Below, piece after piece: positions 1 through 9,507 of a stretch of DNA of 64,000 bases. Positions within the stretch are counted from its first letter, which is position 1. Each line of letters starts with the position of its first letter. Below the pieces are notes generated by a model, which worked only from the letters and a program-made list of their open reading frames with translations, had not been told where the DNA came from and did no database searches. Position numbers and translations under genes: made by a program. Source of the stretch: Halomonas socia (GTDB lineage Bacteria > Pseudomonadota > Gammaproteobacteria > Pseudomonadales > Halomonadaceae); NCBI RefSeq assembly GCF_010977575.1, contig NZ_CP048812.1:1674001-1738000 (forward strand). Direction: 5' to 3'.

Positions 1-436
1 GGGCCAGCACCGCCAGCAGTTCCGGCTTGCTGCCGGCCTCGAGGCCGACTCGGCCGCGCCCGCGCTCCTGGGTGGCGAGGATCTCCTCGACCACCCGGCG
101 CTGCTGGTTGACCTTGATCGGATAGACCGCAGTGTAGCCGCCGGTATAGGCCTCTTCGCGAATCGCCGCGTCGAAGGCCGCGCACAGCTGCTCGACCCGG
201 TCGTGGAGGATATCGGTGAAGCGCACCAGCACCGGCAGGCGCAGGCCGGCGTCGCGCAACTGGTCGACCAGAGCGTCCAGCGGCAGCGCCGGGCCCTCGG
301 TTTCGCTGCCCAGCGGGCGCACCACGGTGTGGCCGCCGTCATCGACGTCGAAATAGCCGCTGCCCCACTGGTCGATGTTGTAGGTATGGCGCGCCAGGCG
401 TAAAGGCGACGGTGCGCCGGCATCGAGCAGACTCAT
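1..436 (-). CDS. speA: Biosynthetic arginine decarboxylase, N-terminal part (runs off the window)
   Basis: Translating the minus strand from the ATG at 436-434 gives 145 residues with no stop up to the window edge. They contain a segment reading HTYNIDQWGSGYFDV, then GGHTVVRP, and later YPIKVNQQR, whose Lys is the expected pyridoxal-phosphate lysine of the SpeA-type arginine decarboxylases. The family makes agmatine from arginine as the first step of putrescine synthesis. The start overlaps the thrB stop in an ATGA arrangement (433-436), so the two are probably cotranscribed and translationally coupled. The remaining C-terminal three quarters lie outside the window. Confidence 0.93.
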   Translation of the reverse strand, partial: MSLLDAGAPSPLRLARHTYNIDQWGSGYFDVDDGGHTVVRPLGSETEGPALPLDALVDQLRDAGLRLPVLVRFTDILHDRVEQLCAAFDAAIREEAYTGGYTAVYPIKVNQQRRVVEEILATQERGRGRVGLEAGSKPELLAVLA

Positions 437-1395
437 GCGGGGTGGGTCTCCGGCAGGGCCAGCGCGCCGTGCTGCAGGCGGCTGAGCAGAATGGTCCGGA
501 ACTGCTCCGGGTCATGGGGCGTCAGGTCGTGGGCCGGCGGGTCGACGTAGACCACCAGCAGCCGCGATAGCCAGTAGCGCAGCGCGGTCATGCGTAGCAT
601 CATCGGCCACGCCGCGCGCTCGGCGTCGGTCAGCGGGCGGCGCGCCTGGTAGGCGCGCAGGATGGCGTCGTGGCGCTCGGCGTCGAGGCTGCCGTCGGCA
701 TTTACCGCCCAGTCGTTGATGACGATCGCCAGGTCGAACAGCAGGTCGCCGGTGCAGCCGTTGTAGAAGTCGATGATGCCACCCAGCCGCTCGCCGTCGA
801 ACAGGGTGTTGTCGCGGAATAGGTCGCCGTGCAGCGCGCCCTGGGGCAGGTCCGGGGCGTCGCCGAAGAAGGCCTGGTAGGCGTCGACCTCGTCGCTCAT
901 CAGCGCCTGGTCGTCGGCGGAGAGGTAGACCAGCACGCGATGGTGCATGGCCACCAGCCAGTGCAGGTCGCGGGGGTTGGGGCGGTGGCCGTCGAAGTAG
1001 CGCGATACCGCGTGCATATGGCCGAGGGCATCCCCCAGTGCCTGGCACTGGGCGAGATTCGGCGACCTGGGATACGTGCCTGGCAGGCGCGGAAACAGCA
1101 GCGCCGGCTTGCCGGCCAGGCTCTGCAGGGCGATGCCGTGGCGATCGTGTACCGGGCCAGGCACCGGCAGGCGGTGGTCGGCCAGGTAGTCGAGCAGATC
1201 GATGAAGAACGGCAGTTCCTCGTGCTCGCCCTGCTCGAACAGCGTCAACACCAGCGCCTGGCGCTCGGTGGTGACGAAATAGGTGGTGTTCTCGGTGCCG
1301 CTGGCTACGCCCTCGAGCTGCGTCAGCGTGCCAACGTCGAAGCGTTGCAGAAACTCTGCGACCTGAGCCTGGCTCAGCGGGGTAAATACGGCCAT
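433..1395 (-). CDS. thrB: Homoserine kinase, ThrB type II (APH-fold)
   Basis: The enzyme phosphorylates L-homoserine in threonine synthesis. The 320-residue product starts MAVFTPLSQAQVAEFLQRFD and carries the aminoglycoside-phosphotransferase-fold signature HGDLFRDN followed by IIDFYN, the catalytic and metal-binding loops of this kinase type; it is not the GHMP-type ThrB of enterics. An in-frame ATG exists 33 bases upstream, but the one at 1395 is preceded by GCGAGAGAGAC and matches the usual start of the family. The gene lies between a DUF2782 gene and speA on the same strand, the order often seen next to polA in pseudomonads and halomonads. Confidence 0.93.
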   Translation of the reverse strand: MAVFTPLSQAQVAEFLQRFDVGTLTQLEGVASGTENTTYFVTTERQALVLTLFEQGEHEELPFFIDLLDYLADHRLPVPGPVHDRHGIALQSLAGKPALLFPRLPGTYPRSPNLAQCQALGDALGHMHAVSRYFDGHRPNPRDLHWLVAMHHRVLVYLSADDQALMSDEVDAYQAFFGDAPDLPQGALHGDLFRDNTLFDGERLGGIIDFYNGCTGDLLFDLAIVINDWAVNADGSLDAERHDAILRAYQARRPLTDAERAAWPMMLRMTALRYWLSRLLVVYVDPPAHDLTPHDPEQFRTILLSRLQHGALALPETHPA

Positions 1396-1480
1396 GTCTC
1401 TCTCGCCCGGGGTTGCCAAGCGGCACATTGTACCGTCTTGCCTGTGCGATGCACGAAAAGTGTCGCCGGCCGGAGCGGGC

Positions 1481-1777
1481 TCAACGCCCGGTATTGACCC
1501 AGTCGGGTACCTCTATCGCATCACCGCTGACGCGGCTGAAATTGCCATCACCACGGCGATCGAGCAGGTGGTAGCGGTCGCCGTCGCGGGTGCGGATCTC
1601 GATGGCGTAGAGCTGGTCGTTGACGCGGAATTCGCGCAGGGTGCGATCCGCCTCCTGGCGCTCGGTGATCTGCGGCTCGGGCGACGACTGGGCATGGCTT
1701 GTCAGGCTGCCGAGCAGCAGGCCAGAGCCCAGCAACGCTACCAGCAGTGCGGCACGGGACGCGAGGAATGACGACAT
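1481..1777 (-). CDS. DUF2782 secreted protein
   Basis: A 98-residue protein with a probable signal peptide (about residues 1-30: hydrophobic stretch ending in SHAQS) and a small domain containing YAIEIRTRDGDRYHLLDRRG, which fits DUF2782. The function is unknown. The start at 1777 is chosen because a strong AGGAGGTTAC sequence lies directly before it; the upstream in-frame ATG at 1801 lacks one. It is divergent from polA and upstream of thrB on the same strand, the usual position of DUF2782 genes. Confidence 0.85.
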   Translation of the reverse strand: MSSFLASRAALLVALLGSGLLLGSLTSHAQSSPEPQITERQEADRTLREFRVNDQLYAIEIRTRDGDRYHLLDRRGDGNFSRVSGDAIEVPDWVNTGR

Positions 1778-1994
1778 GTAACCTCCTGCCGAGAGCGGCA
1801 CGATATGCTGCCTGCTTGGACTCCGGCGGTGAGTGGGAATTCACCGCTGCAGGCGATGCGACGAGGGACCGGGCCTCCTGCCCTTGGCACACGCCAGTAT
1901 AGGACCCGGTGACTCCTTTAGCGAGGGACGCCTGACGCCGCACGGCGAGCTGCGTATCATGGGGGAATTGCTTACGCTCAAGGATCGCTTCGCC

Positions 1995-4775
1995 ATGGCT
2001 GCCAGCCCCATCGTCCTCGTCGACGGCTCCTCCTATCTGTATCGCGCCTTTCACGCCCTGCCACCGCTGACCACCTCCCAGGGCCAGCCCACCGGGGCGG
2101 TCAAGGGCGTGCTCAACATGCTCAAGCGGCTGATCAAGGACTACCCGGACAGCCCCATGGCAGTGGTGTTCGACGCCAAGGGCAAGACCTTCCGCGACGA
2201 GCTGTATGCCGAATACAAGGCCCAGCGCCCGCCGATGCCCGACGACCTGCGCAGCCAGGTCGAGCCGCTGCATGCCTGCGTGCGCGCCCTGGGCCTGCCG
2301 CTGCTGTGCATCGAGGGGGTCGAGGCCGACGACGTCATCGGCACCTTGGCGCGGCGCGCCACCGAGGCCGGCCGCGATGCGGTGATCTCCACCGGCGACA
2401 AGGACATGGCGCAGCTGGTCAACGGCCATATCACCCTGGTCAACACCATGAAGGACGAGACCCTCGACGAGGCCGGCGTGGAGCAGAAGTTCGGCCTGCC
2501 ACCGTCGCTGATCATCGACTTCCTGGCGCTGATGGGCGACAAGGTCGACAACATCCCCGGCGTGCCGGGGGTCGGCGAGAAGACCGCGCTGGGCCTGCTG
2601 CAGGGCATGGGCGGCGGCCTGGACGCCATCTACGCCGACCTCGACAAGGTCAAGACGCTGGACTTTCGCGGCGCCAAGACCCTGCCCAAGAAGCTCGAGG
2701 AGCATCGCGACCAGGCGTTTCTCTCCTACCAGCTGGCCACCATCAAGACCGACTGCGAGCTGCCGGTGGGTCTCGACGACCTGGAGATCGCCCACCCCGA
2801 CCGCGAAGCGCTGCTCGAACTCTATCGCCAGATGGAGTTCAAGGCCTGGCTCTCGGAGCTGCTCGAGGGCAAGGACGAAGGCGTCGACGATGTGGCGGGC
2901 GGCACCGCCACGCCACAGGCCGCTGCTGACGGGCCCGTCGCCACCGCCGCCCAGCGCGACGACCAGGTGATCGTCGACCAGACTGCGTTGGACGCCTGGC
3001 TCGATCGCCTGGGCCGGGCCGAGCGCTTCTGCTTCGACCTCGAAACCACCAGCCTCAACTACATGGAGGCGGAGATCGTCGGTGTGGGGCTGGCGCTGGA
3101 GCCCGGCGAAGCCGCTTATATTCCGCTCGGCCACGACTACCTCGACGCCCCGGCCCAGCTCGACCGCGCGGCGGTGCTGGCGGCGCTCAAACCACTGTGG
3201 GAAGACCCGAGCAAGGGCAAGATCGGCCAGAACCTCAAGTACGACATCTCGGTGCTGGCCAACTACCAGATCGACGTGGTCGGGCCGCTGGCCGACACCA
3301 TGCTCGCCTCCTACGTGCTCAATTCCACCGCCACCCGCCACGACATGGACTCTCTGGCGCTCAAGTACCTCGGCGAGAAGACCATCGGCTTCGAGGAGAT
3401 CGCCGGCAAGGGCGCCAAGCAGCTGACCTTCAACCAGATCGCCCTCGAGCAGGCCGCGCCCTACGCCTGCGAGGACGTCGATATCACCCTGCGCCTGCAG
3501 CACGAGCTGCGCCCGCGCCTCGAGAAGGAAGGCCGGCTCGCCGCGGTGCTCGACGACCTGGAGCTACCGCTGGTGCCGGTACTGTCGCGCATGGAGCGCA
3601 CCGGGGTAGCTCTCGACACCGAGCAGTTGCACACCCAGAGCCAGATGCTGGCCGAACGCATTCGCCAGCTCGAGGCCGAGGCCTTCGAGCTGGCCGGGCG
3701 CGAGTTCAACCTGAGCTCACCCAAGCAGCTCGGTGAGATCCTGTTCGAGGAGCAGAAGATCCCGGTGCTCAAGAAGACCCCCAAGGGTGCGCCGTCCACC
3801 GCCGAGGCGGTACTCGAGGAGCTGGCGCTGGACTACCCGCTGCCCAAGGTGATCATGCAGCACCGCGGCCTGGCCAAGCTCAAGTCGACCTACACCGACA
3901 AGCTGCCGAGGCTGGTCAATGTCACCACCAAGCGCCTGCACACCAGCTACCACCAGGCGGTCACCGCCACCGGACGGCTCTCCTCCAGCGACCCCAACCT
4001 GCAGAACATCCCGATTCGCACCGAAGAGGGGCGCAAGATCCGCCAGGCCTTCGTCGCCCGGCCCGGCTACCGCATCGTCGCCGCCGACTACTCGCAGATC
4101 GAACTGCGCATCATGGCCCACCTCTCCGAGGACAAGGGCCTGCTCGAGGCCTTCGCCGAGGGCCGCGACATCCACGCCGCCACCGCTGCGGAAGTATTCG
4201 GCGTGGCCCTTGACAAGGTCTCCGCCGACCAGCGGCGCAGTGCCAAGGCGATCAACTTCGGGCTGATCTACGGCATGAGCGCCTGGGGGCTGTCGCGGCA
4301 GCTGCACATCGAGCGCAACCAGGCCCAGACCTATATCGAGCGCTACTTCGACCGCTACCCCGGGGTGGCGCGCTACATGGACCGCATTCGCGCCCAGGCC
4401 GCCGACGACGGCTATGTGGAGACGGTGCTCGGGCGGCGCTTATACCTGCCCGAGATCAAGGCCCAGAACCACGCCCGCCGCCAGGCCGCCGAGCGCACCG
4501 CCATCAACGCGCCGATGCAGGGCACCGCGGCGGATATCATCAAGCGCGCCATGATCGAGGTCGACGCCTGGCTGCAGGGCAGCGCCAAGACACCCTGCGA
4601 GTTCGACGCCTGGATGGTGATGCAGGTCCACGACGAGCTGGTGTTCGAGGTCAAGGAGGCCGATGTCGACGGCTTTATCGATGCGGTCAAGGCGCATATG
4701 CGCAACGCCGCCGAACTGCGCGTGCCGCTGATCGTCGAGGCGGAGAGTGGGGCGAATTGGGACGAGGCGCACTGA
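1995..4775 (+). CDS. polA: DNA polymerase I
   Basis: The 926-residue product has the three PolA domains in order: 5'-3' flap nuclease (about 1-300), 3'-5' proofreading exonuclease (about 330-525) and family A polymerase (about 545-926). Proofreading residues are present: DLE at 348-350, D417 in NLKYD, and D494 in CEDVD. Polymerase motif A (DYSQIELR, D698), the O-helix segment ([14 protein letters not shown]) and motif C ([10 protein letters not shown]880) are intact, so all three activities are expected. Length matches E. coli PolA (928). The start at 1995 begins with [19 protein letters not shown] as in homologues, with AAGGA 10 bases upstream; another in-frame ATG at 1959 would add 12 residues unlike the family. 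Confidence 0.97.
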   Translation: MAASPIVLVDGSSYLYRAFHALPPLTTSQGQPTGAVKGVLNMLKRLIKDYPDSPMAVVFDAKGKTFRDELYAEYKAQRPPMPDDLRSQVEPLHACVRALGLPLLCIEGVEADDVIGTLARRATEAGRDAVISTGDKDMAQLVNGHITLVNTMKDETLDEAGVEQKFGLPPSLIIDFLALMGDKVDNIPGVPGVGEKTALGLLQGMGGGLDAIYADLDKVKTLDFRGAKTLPKKLEEHRDQAFLSYQLATIKTDCELPVGLDDLEIAHPDREALLELYRQMEFKAWLSELLEGKDEGVDDVAGGTATPQAAADGPVATAAQRDDQVIVDQTALDAWLDRLGRAERFCFDLETTSLNYMEAEIVGVGLALEPGEAAYIPLGHDYLDAPAQLDRAAVLAALKPLWEDPSKGKIGQNLKYDISVLANYQIDVVGPLADTMLASYVLNSTATRHDMDSLALKYLGEKTIGFEEIAGKGAKQLTFNQIALEQAAPYACEDVDITLRLQHELRPRLEKEGRLAAVLDDLELPLVPVLSRMERTGVALDTEQLHTQSQMLAERIRQLEAEAFELAGREFNLSSPKQLGEILFEEQKIPVLKKTPKGAPSTAEAVLEELALDYPLPKVIMQHRGLAKLKSTYTDKLPRLVNVTTKRLHTSYHQAVTATGRLSSSDPNLQNIPIRTEEGRKIRQAFVARPGYRIVAADYSQIELRIMAHLSEDKGLLEAFAEGRDIHAATAAEVFGVALDKVSADQRRSAKAINFGLIYGMSAWGLSRQLHIERNQAQTYIERYFDRYPGVARYMDRIRAQAADDGYVETVLGRRLYLPEIKAQNHARRQAAERTAINAPMQGTAADIIKRAMIEVDAWLQGSAKTPCEFDAWMVMQVHDELVFEVKEADVDGFIDAVKAHMRNAAELRVPLIVEAESGANWDEAH

Positions 4776-4780
4776 GCTCA

Positions 4781-4862
4781 TAGCAGCCTGTAGGTGTTGA
4801 TCGATCACCGCGAGAAAGTCTGGGTGTCGTAGCAGATCAGCGTTAAGCCTGACAGGCTGCTA
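4781..4862. repeat. 82-bp element bounded by 10-bp perfect inverted repeats
   Basis: TAGCAGCCTG (4781-4790) and CAGGCTGCTA (4853-4862) are exact reverse complements. The right arm is part of a tighter hairpin, AGCCTG-A-CAGGCT (4847-4859). The element fills nearly all the space between the polA stop and the stop of the convergent TauE-like gene, whose TAG stop (4860-4862) lies in the right arm. There is no U tract, so it is not a standard terminator. It may be a short dispersed or MITE-like repeat, or a bidirectional transcript-end structure. Confidence 0.5.
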
Positions 4863-5573
4863 GCGAGGGATTAGCAGCACGATGCCGGAGATCAGCGCGA
4901 AGGTCAGCACCCCCAGACGCATGCGCCGGGCATCCAGGCGGTGATGTACCAGGCGGCTGGCGATGCTGCCCACGGCCAGGGCTGGCAGCAGGGCCAGGGC
5001 CCACAGCCACTGGTGGGGCTGGAACTGGCCGGCCAGGGCGAGGATGGCAAGGGAGATCAGCTCGCCGACCAGGAAGCACAGGGCGATGGTGGCGCGCAGC
5101 ACCGGCCCCGGGCGGTGCTGGTAGAGCAGTGCCAGCGGCGGCCCACCGACCCCGGTGGCGGTCTCGGTAACCCCGGTGACCAGCCCCACCGCGGCACAAG
5201 CGCTGCGGTTAGGCCGGAAGACCGGGGCGAAGAACCCCGCCAGAACGGCGAGGATGGTGGAGGCCCCGATCACCTGATTGAGGCCGTTGGTGGATACCAT
5301 CATCAGGATGCCCAGCCCGGCCAGGGTTCCCGGCAGGCGCCCCAGGCTGACCCAGCCCACTCCCTTCCAGTCGATGGCATCCCGCTCCCGCAATCCCACA
5401 TAGGCGTTGAGGGGCAGCATCAGGATCAGCAGGGCGACCGGCAGCAGGTCCGGTCGCAGCAGCCCCATCACCGGCGCCACCACCAGGGCGAAGCCGATGC
5501 CCACGGCGCCCTGGATAAAGGCTGCCACGGCGGTGGCCAGGGCCAGGATCAGGAAGATCGTGACATCACCCAT
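4860..5573 (-). CDS. TauE/SafE-family membrane permease
   Basis: A 237-residue integral membrane protein of the TauE/SafE (sulfite exporter) family. It opens with the typical first helix and glycine-rich turn AAFIQGAVGIGFALVVAP and repeats a similar motif after the middle (GVTETATGVGGPPLALL), reflecting the family's internal duplication; about seven to eight hydrophobic segments are visible. These proteins move organic or sulfur-containing anions, and the substrate here is unknown. Its ATG overlaps the end of the upstream amidohydrolase gene by 8 bases (5566-5573), so it is the last gene of a permease-amidohydrolase-TauE operon and may export a by-product of that pathway. Confidence 0.88.
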   Translation of the reverse strand: MGDVTIFLILALATAVAAFIQGAVGIGFALVVAPVMGLLRPDLLPVALLILMLPLNAYVGLRERDAIDWKGVGWVSLGRLPGTLAGLGILMMVSTNGLNQVIGASTILAVLAGFFAPVFRPNRSACAAVGLVTGVTETATGVGGPPLALLYQHRPGPVLRATIALCFLVGELISLAILALAGQFQPHQWLWALALLPALAVGSIASRLVHHRLDARRMRLGVLTFALISGIVLLIPR

Positions 5574-7041
5574 GGCGTTGGCGCCTCGCGCTGTCGACCG
5601 CCTCGGCGATCATCGCCTTGCCGCGGCTGCGGGCGCGGTGCTCGCTGGCCTCGGGGTGGACGCGATAGATCGGCGCTTCGCGCACCGCTGCGGCGGCCTC
5701 GCGCACCTGGAGAAGCAGGGCCCGGGCGTCCCACGCCAGGGGCCAGCCCTGCCAGAGCCGCAGGCGACCGTTGGTGAAGACGGCGGTGATCTGGTCGCGG
5801 CTGGCGTAGCGCACCAGCTCCCAGGGGCGATCCCAGGAGGGGGTCATCTCTGGCACCTCCAGGTCCACCAGCAGGAAGTCGGCGGCCAGGCCCGGGGCTA
5901 TCTCGCCGGTCAGTCCGGCCAGGCCCGCGGCGTCGGCGCCGCCCCGGGTGGCCTGTTCCAGCCAGCGCCAGCCACCGCCACAGGAGGAGTCGCCGCTGGC
6001 CAGCCCGAAGGCCAGCCGTTGACTGGTCTCGGCGGCATCCATCAGCCGAAAGCCGTCGCTGCGGGTACCGTCAGTGCCGAGGCCGACGCGAATACCCAGC
6101 GCCGCCATCTGCAGGGCCGGGGCCACCGCATTGCCCTTCCAGCTGCTGGCTACCGGATTGAAGGCCACCGCGGTGTCGGTATCGCGCAGCAGGTTGAGCT
6201 CGTCCGGGGTGACCAGGGTGGCATGGGCCACCAGGGCCTGGGGGCCCAGGGCGCCGACCGCATGCAGATGCTCCAGGGGGCGCTGGCGCCGGGCCACCAG
6301 GGAGCGTTCTACCGCCTGCAAGTGCTCGTTGACATGGGTCTGGAAGATCACCCCCGCCTCCGCGCTGAGCGTGGAGGCGGCATGCAGCATGGCGTCGCTG
6401 GCCACCTCGGGGATCGAGACCGCCAGCGACGGGCTCACCAGGGGGTGCTGCTGCCACTGGGCCAGGTGTCCCTCGGCCCGTTTCAGGATGGCCGTCCTGG
6501 CCTCGGGATCGGAGGCGCTGGCGCCCCCGCCCAGATCATTGCAGATCATTCCCAGCACGCAGCGCAGGCCGGTCTCCTCGGCGGCCCGGGCGATGGCCGT
6601 TATATCGGCGGCGGAACGGGTGCCGGCATCCACGGCGGTGGTGAAGCCGCCGCGCAGGGCCTCCAGGGCCGCCAGCTTGGCCGACAGATGAAGCAGCTCC
6701 TCGTCGAGGCTGGCCTCCAGAGGAATCCAGATACGCTTGAAGATCTCCGAGGGTTCGCCGAACACCAGCGACTTGCCCAGGGACTGGGTCAGGTGGTGAT
6801 GGGTGTCGATCAGCCCCGGCATCAACAGCTGTCCCGGCAGCTCGATGGGAGTCAGCTCGGGGTGGCGGCGACAGACCGCCGTGGCGTCACCGACTTCCTG
6901 GAAGCGTCCCCCGGCGATCAGTACCGCCTGGTTCGCCTGGCAGCCTTCGGGAAGCAGGATCTCCTCGGGCAGCAGCAACAAGGTCTCGTCGCTGAGGCGG
7001 CCGGGTGTCAGCTCCGGTGCGGAACGGGTCGGGTGCGTCAT
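5566..7041 (-). CDS. Amidohydrolase of the ATZ/TRZ (cytosine/guanine deaminase-like) group
   Basis: A 491-residue metal-dependent hydrolase. The expected one-metal TIM-barrel ligands are visible: H81 and H83 in DTHHHLTQSL, H236 in FQTHVNEH, H273 in VAHATLVTPDEL and D324 in GTDGTRSDG. Members of this group deaminate or dechlorinate purine, pyrimidine or s-triazine rings. The gene sits directly behind an NCS2 nucleobase permease (3-base gap) and overlaps the following TauE gene, so a deaminase acting on an imported nucleobase or oxidised purine is the most likely role. The exact substrate cannot be read from the sequence; 8-oxoguanine, isoguanine, guanine and cytosine deaminase are all possible. 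Confidence 0.85.
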   Translation of the reverse strand: MTHPTRSAPELTPGRLSDETLLLLPEEILLPEGCQANQAVLIAGGRFQEVGDATAVCRRHPELTPIELPGQLLMPGLIDTHHHLTQSLGKSLVFGEPSEIFKRIWIPLEASLDEELLHLSAKLAALEALRGGFTTAVDAGTRSAADITAIARAAEETGLRCVLGMICNDLGGGASASDPEARTAILKRAEGHLAQWQQHPLVSPSLAVSIPEVASDAMLHAASTLSAEAGVIFQTHVNEHLQAVERSLVARRQRPLEHLHAVGALGPQALVAHATLVTPDELNLLRDTDTAVAFNPVASSWKGNAVAPALQMAALGIRVGLGTDGTRSDGFRLMDAAETSQRLAFGLASGDSSCGGGWRWLEQATRGGADAAGLAGLTGEIAPGLAADFLLVDLEVPEMTPSWDRPWELVRYASRDQITAVFTNGRLRLWQGWPLAWDARALLLQVREAAAAVREAPIYRVHPEASEHRARSRGKAMIAEAVDSARRQRHG

Positions 7042-7044
7042 GCC

Positions 7045-8414
7045 TTAGTCTCCCTTGGAGGCTTCGAGGGGGGCCGCTTCGCCGCCATTGCGCGGCTGGC
7101 GCGAGGTGCCCAGGTGATGAAAGAGGATATTCACCAGCACCGCGGTCAGGGTGCCCATGGCCAGGCCGTTGCCCAGCACGATCTGCAGGTGCGAGGGGAA
7201 GGCGCTGTAGAAGCCCGGCACCACGATAGGCAGGATGCCCATGGCCAGGGCCGCGGCCAGGGTGTACATGTTGCCGTTCTGGTTGAAGTCCACCTTGCGC
7301 AGGATATTGATGCCCATGACGCCGATGATGGCGAAGACGATCACGGCGGTGCCGGCCACCACGGCGGTGGGGATGGCGTAGGCCAGGCGACCCAGGGGAG
7401 CGAGCAGGGCCAGCAGCACCAGCATGGCGCCGGCGGCAATGGTCACGTAGCGGGAGCGCACACCGGTGGCGCGGATGATGCCGATGTTCTCGCCGCTGGT
7501 GATGATCAACGAAGTGCCGAAGCAGCCGCCAAACAGCGAGCCCAGGGCATCGGCGCGGATATTGCGCGGCACGATGGCCTTGTGGTCACCCTTGCGTTCG
7601 ACGATCTCGGCGGTGGCCAGGGTCTGACCGGTGGCTTCGGTCATCGATACCACGCAGAAGATGATCAGCGGCAGGGAGGCGAAAAGGTCGAACTTCGGCA
7701 TCCCGAAGGGGAAGGGCTGGGGGACGGCGATCATCGGGCCGGTGAGCACACCATCGAAGCTCATGGCGCCGCCGATCACGGCGACCGCGGCACCGGCCAG
7801 CAGGCCCAGCATTACGGCGATGCGCTGCCAGACACCGCTGAAGCAGCGGGCGAAGAGTATGGTGCAGGCAATGGTGACCAGGGCCAGAGCGACGTTACTC
7901 ATGCTGGCGAAGTCTGGCGACTCGGGGCGGCCGGTGATCAGGCCGCCGAAGATACGGATCAGGTTGACCGCCACCAGCAGCAGCATGGTGCCGATAACGA
8001 TGGGCGGGAAGAATCTCAGTACCCGGGTGAAGAAGGGCAGGGCGAGAAAATAGAAGAGCCCGGTGAGAATCACCGCGCCGGTGGCGGTCTGCAAGTCGGT
8101 AGCCTCGGCGATGGCCAGGAAAATCACCAGGGGGGCACCGCCGGGCACCTGCACGAAGGGCAAGCGGGCGCCGAAGCCGCCTGCCCCAACTGACTGCAGG
8201 ATCCCGGCCAGGCCGCAGGCCAGGAAGATGGCGCTCATCAGGCCCACGGTGACATGGTCCGGCAGTTCCAGGGTATGGCCGATCAGGAAGGCGGCAGTAA
8301 TGGGGGCGGCGGCCATTACCAGCACATGCTGGAAGCCGTAGAGCAGCATGGTGCCCAGGGGCAAGCGCTCATCCACCGGTTCGACTGCCTCGGTTGGCTT
8401 GGGGGGGTAGTCAT
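7045..8414 (-). CDS. NCS2 xanthine/uracil permease (start separated from body by a 7-G tract)
   Basis: A polytopic nucleobase:cation symporter-2 protein of about 455 residues. The motif EATGQTLATAEIVERKGD and the region FGTSLIITSGENIGIIRATGVRSR match the conserved NCS2 signatures; about 12 to 14 hydrophobic helices are present. The ATG at 8414-8412 has a textbook Shine-Dalgarno (AAGAGGA, six bases upstream) but lies in a different frame from the body. The two frames meet at a run of seven G (8401-8407, C on the coding strand), and one extra base there would give MTTPPKPTEAVEPVDERLPL. If the tract is correct as written, translation would have to use another start such as GTG at 8376 or ATG at 8472, neither with a good ribosome site. 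First gene of the operon with the amidohydrolase. Confidence 0.87.
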
Positions 8415-8521
8415 CACGAATCCTCTTGTTGTTGTGACCACCAGCCGCGGGGAGGAGCGGCCGGCACCTCAACCCTAGCGAGCGCTTTCGTTCTGTTCCA
8501 TAATATTATTTCGCTTCTATC

Positions 8522-8538
8522 GTTGCCTAAAAAGCAAC
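8522..8538. promoter_or_regulatory. Inverted repeat in the permease/lysR divergent promoter region
   Basis: GTTGC (8522-8526) and GCAAC (8534-8538) form a 5-bp inverted repeat around CTAAAAA, 18 bases before the lysR start and about 110 bases before the permease start. Position and T/A-rich core fit a LysR-type operator for autoregulation and control of the divergent permease-amidohydrolase operon, but the repeat is short. Confidence 0.4.
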
Positions 8539-8555
8539 AGTAAACGGGAGGAAAG

Positions 8556-9470
8556 ATGCATCTGCTCTTGCCGGGGTTGCGCTACTTCGAGGAGGTCGCC
8601 CGCCAGGGCTCGCTGCGCCGGGCCGCGGAGCGGCTGCATGTGGCCGCCTCGGCGGTCAATCGACAGATCCTCAAGCTGGAAGACGAACTGGGGGTGCCGC
8701 TCTTCGAGCGGCTGCCACGGGGGCTGCGGCTCTCACCGGCCGGGGAGCTGCTGCTCGAGCAGGTGCGTCAGTGGCAACGCGACGAGCGAGGGCTACAGGA
8801 GGAGCTGGGGGAGATTCGCGGCAGCGGCTGCGCCGAGGTGCGGATCGCCAGCGTCGAGTCGCTGACCGATCAGCTTCTGCCCGGCGTGCTGGCGGAATTT
8901 CGTCATGACTTTCCACGGGTACGCTTCGTGATCACGACCGGTATGACCGATGCCATTCTCGAGCGGGTGGTTACCGGCGAGGCGGATATCGGCCTGTGCA
9001 TCAATCCGTCGACGCTGCCCAAGATCCGCATGATCGAGCAGGTGGAGCTGGAATTTGGTGCCGTGATGGCCCCAGAGCACCCCCTGGCGGCGCAGACCTC
9101 GGTAAGTCTCTCGGCGTGTCTGGCCTATCCGGCGATCCTGCCCGACAGCGAGATGTTCCATGGCTCGACCCTGCAGCAGGTGCTGGCCTGTGCCGATCTC
9201 GAGGCGGCTCCCTATGTGGCCTGCAATCGCATCCTGGGGATCAAGTCGATGGCCCGGGCGGGCCTGGGCGTGGCCTTTCTCAATCGTCTCGATATCGCCC
9301 GGGAACTGGTTCATGGCGAGCTGTTGTTTCGCCCGTTGAGGGAGCACGATATCGCCAAGGCCCGGCTGAGCCTCTGCGCGCACGGCGACCGCGACCTGCC
9401 GTTGGCCACCGCAGTGCTGGTGGAGCGGCTGCGTGAGGCGATGCGGGCCATCGAGCCTTCTGGCCGGTAA
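8556..9470 (+). CDS. LysR-family transcriptional regulator
   Basis: A 304-residue LysR regulator. The N-terminal winged helix-turn-helix (about residues 1-60) reads LRYFEEVARQGSLRRAAERL, then HVAASAVNRQILKLEDELG; an effector-binding domain of the periplasmic-binding-protein type follows (about 90-295). Start at 8556 is preceded by GGGAGGAAAG. It is divergent from the NCS2 permease-amidohydrolase-TauE operon with only 83 to 140 bases between, the usual arrangement for a LysR regulator controlling that operon; the inducer would then be the permease substrate. It is convergent with fbpC. Confidence 0.92.
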   Translation: MHLLLPGLRYFEEVARQGSLRRAAERLHVAASAVNRQILKLEDELGVPLFERLPRGLRLSPAGELLLEQVRQWQRDERGLQEELGEIRGSGCAEVRIASVESLTDQLLPGVLAEFRHDFPRVRFVITTGMTDAILERVVTGEADIGLCINPSTLPKIRMIEQVELEFGAVMAPEHPLAAQTSVSLSACLAYPAILPDSEMFHGSTLQQVLACADLEAAPYVACNRILGIKSMARAGLGVAFLNRLDIARELVHGELLFRPLREHDIAKARLSLCAHGDRDLPLATAVLVERLREAMRAIEPSGR

Positions 9471-9507
9471 CCGAAAAGCTCATGGATGCGCTGTTTCCCC
9501 TTACTCG

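Noticed and set aside
1548-3503. Long open frame on the minus strand opposite polA
   Set aside because: Low-complexity translation without recognisable domain; it arises from the GC-rich third positions of polA, whose product is fully recognisable.
5407-8193. Very long plus-strand open frame across the TauE, amidohydrolase and permease genes
   Set aside because: It spans three well-identified minus-strand genes and its translation is rich in Gly, His, Gln and Arg only, which is the mark of an antisense shadow.
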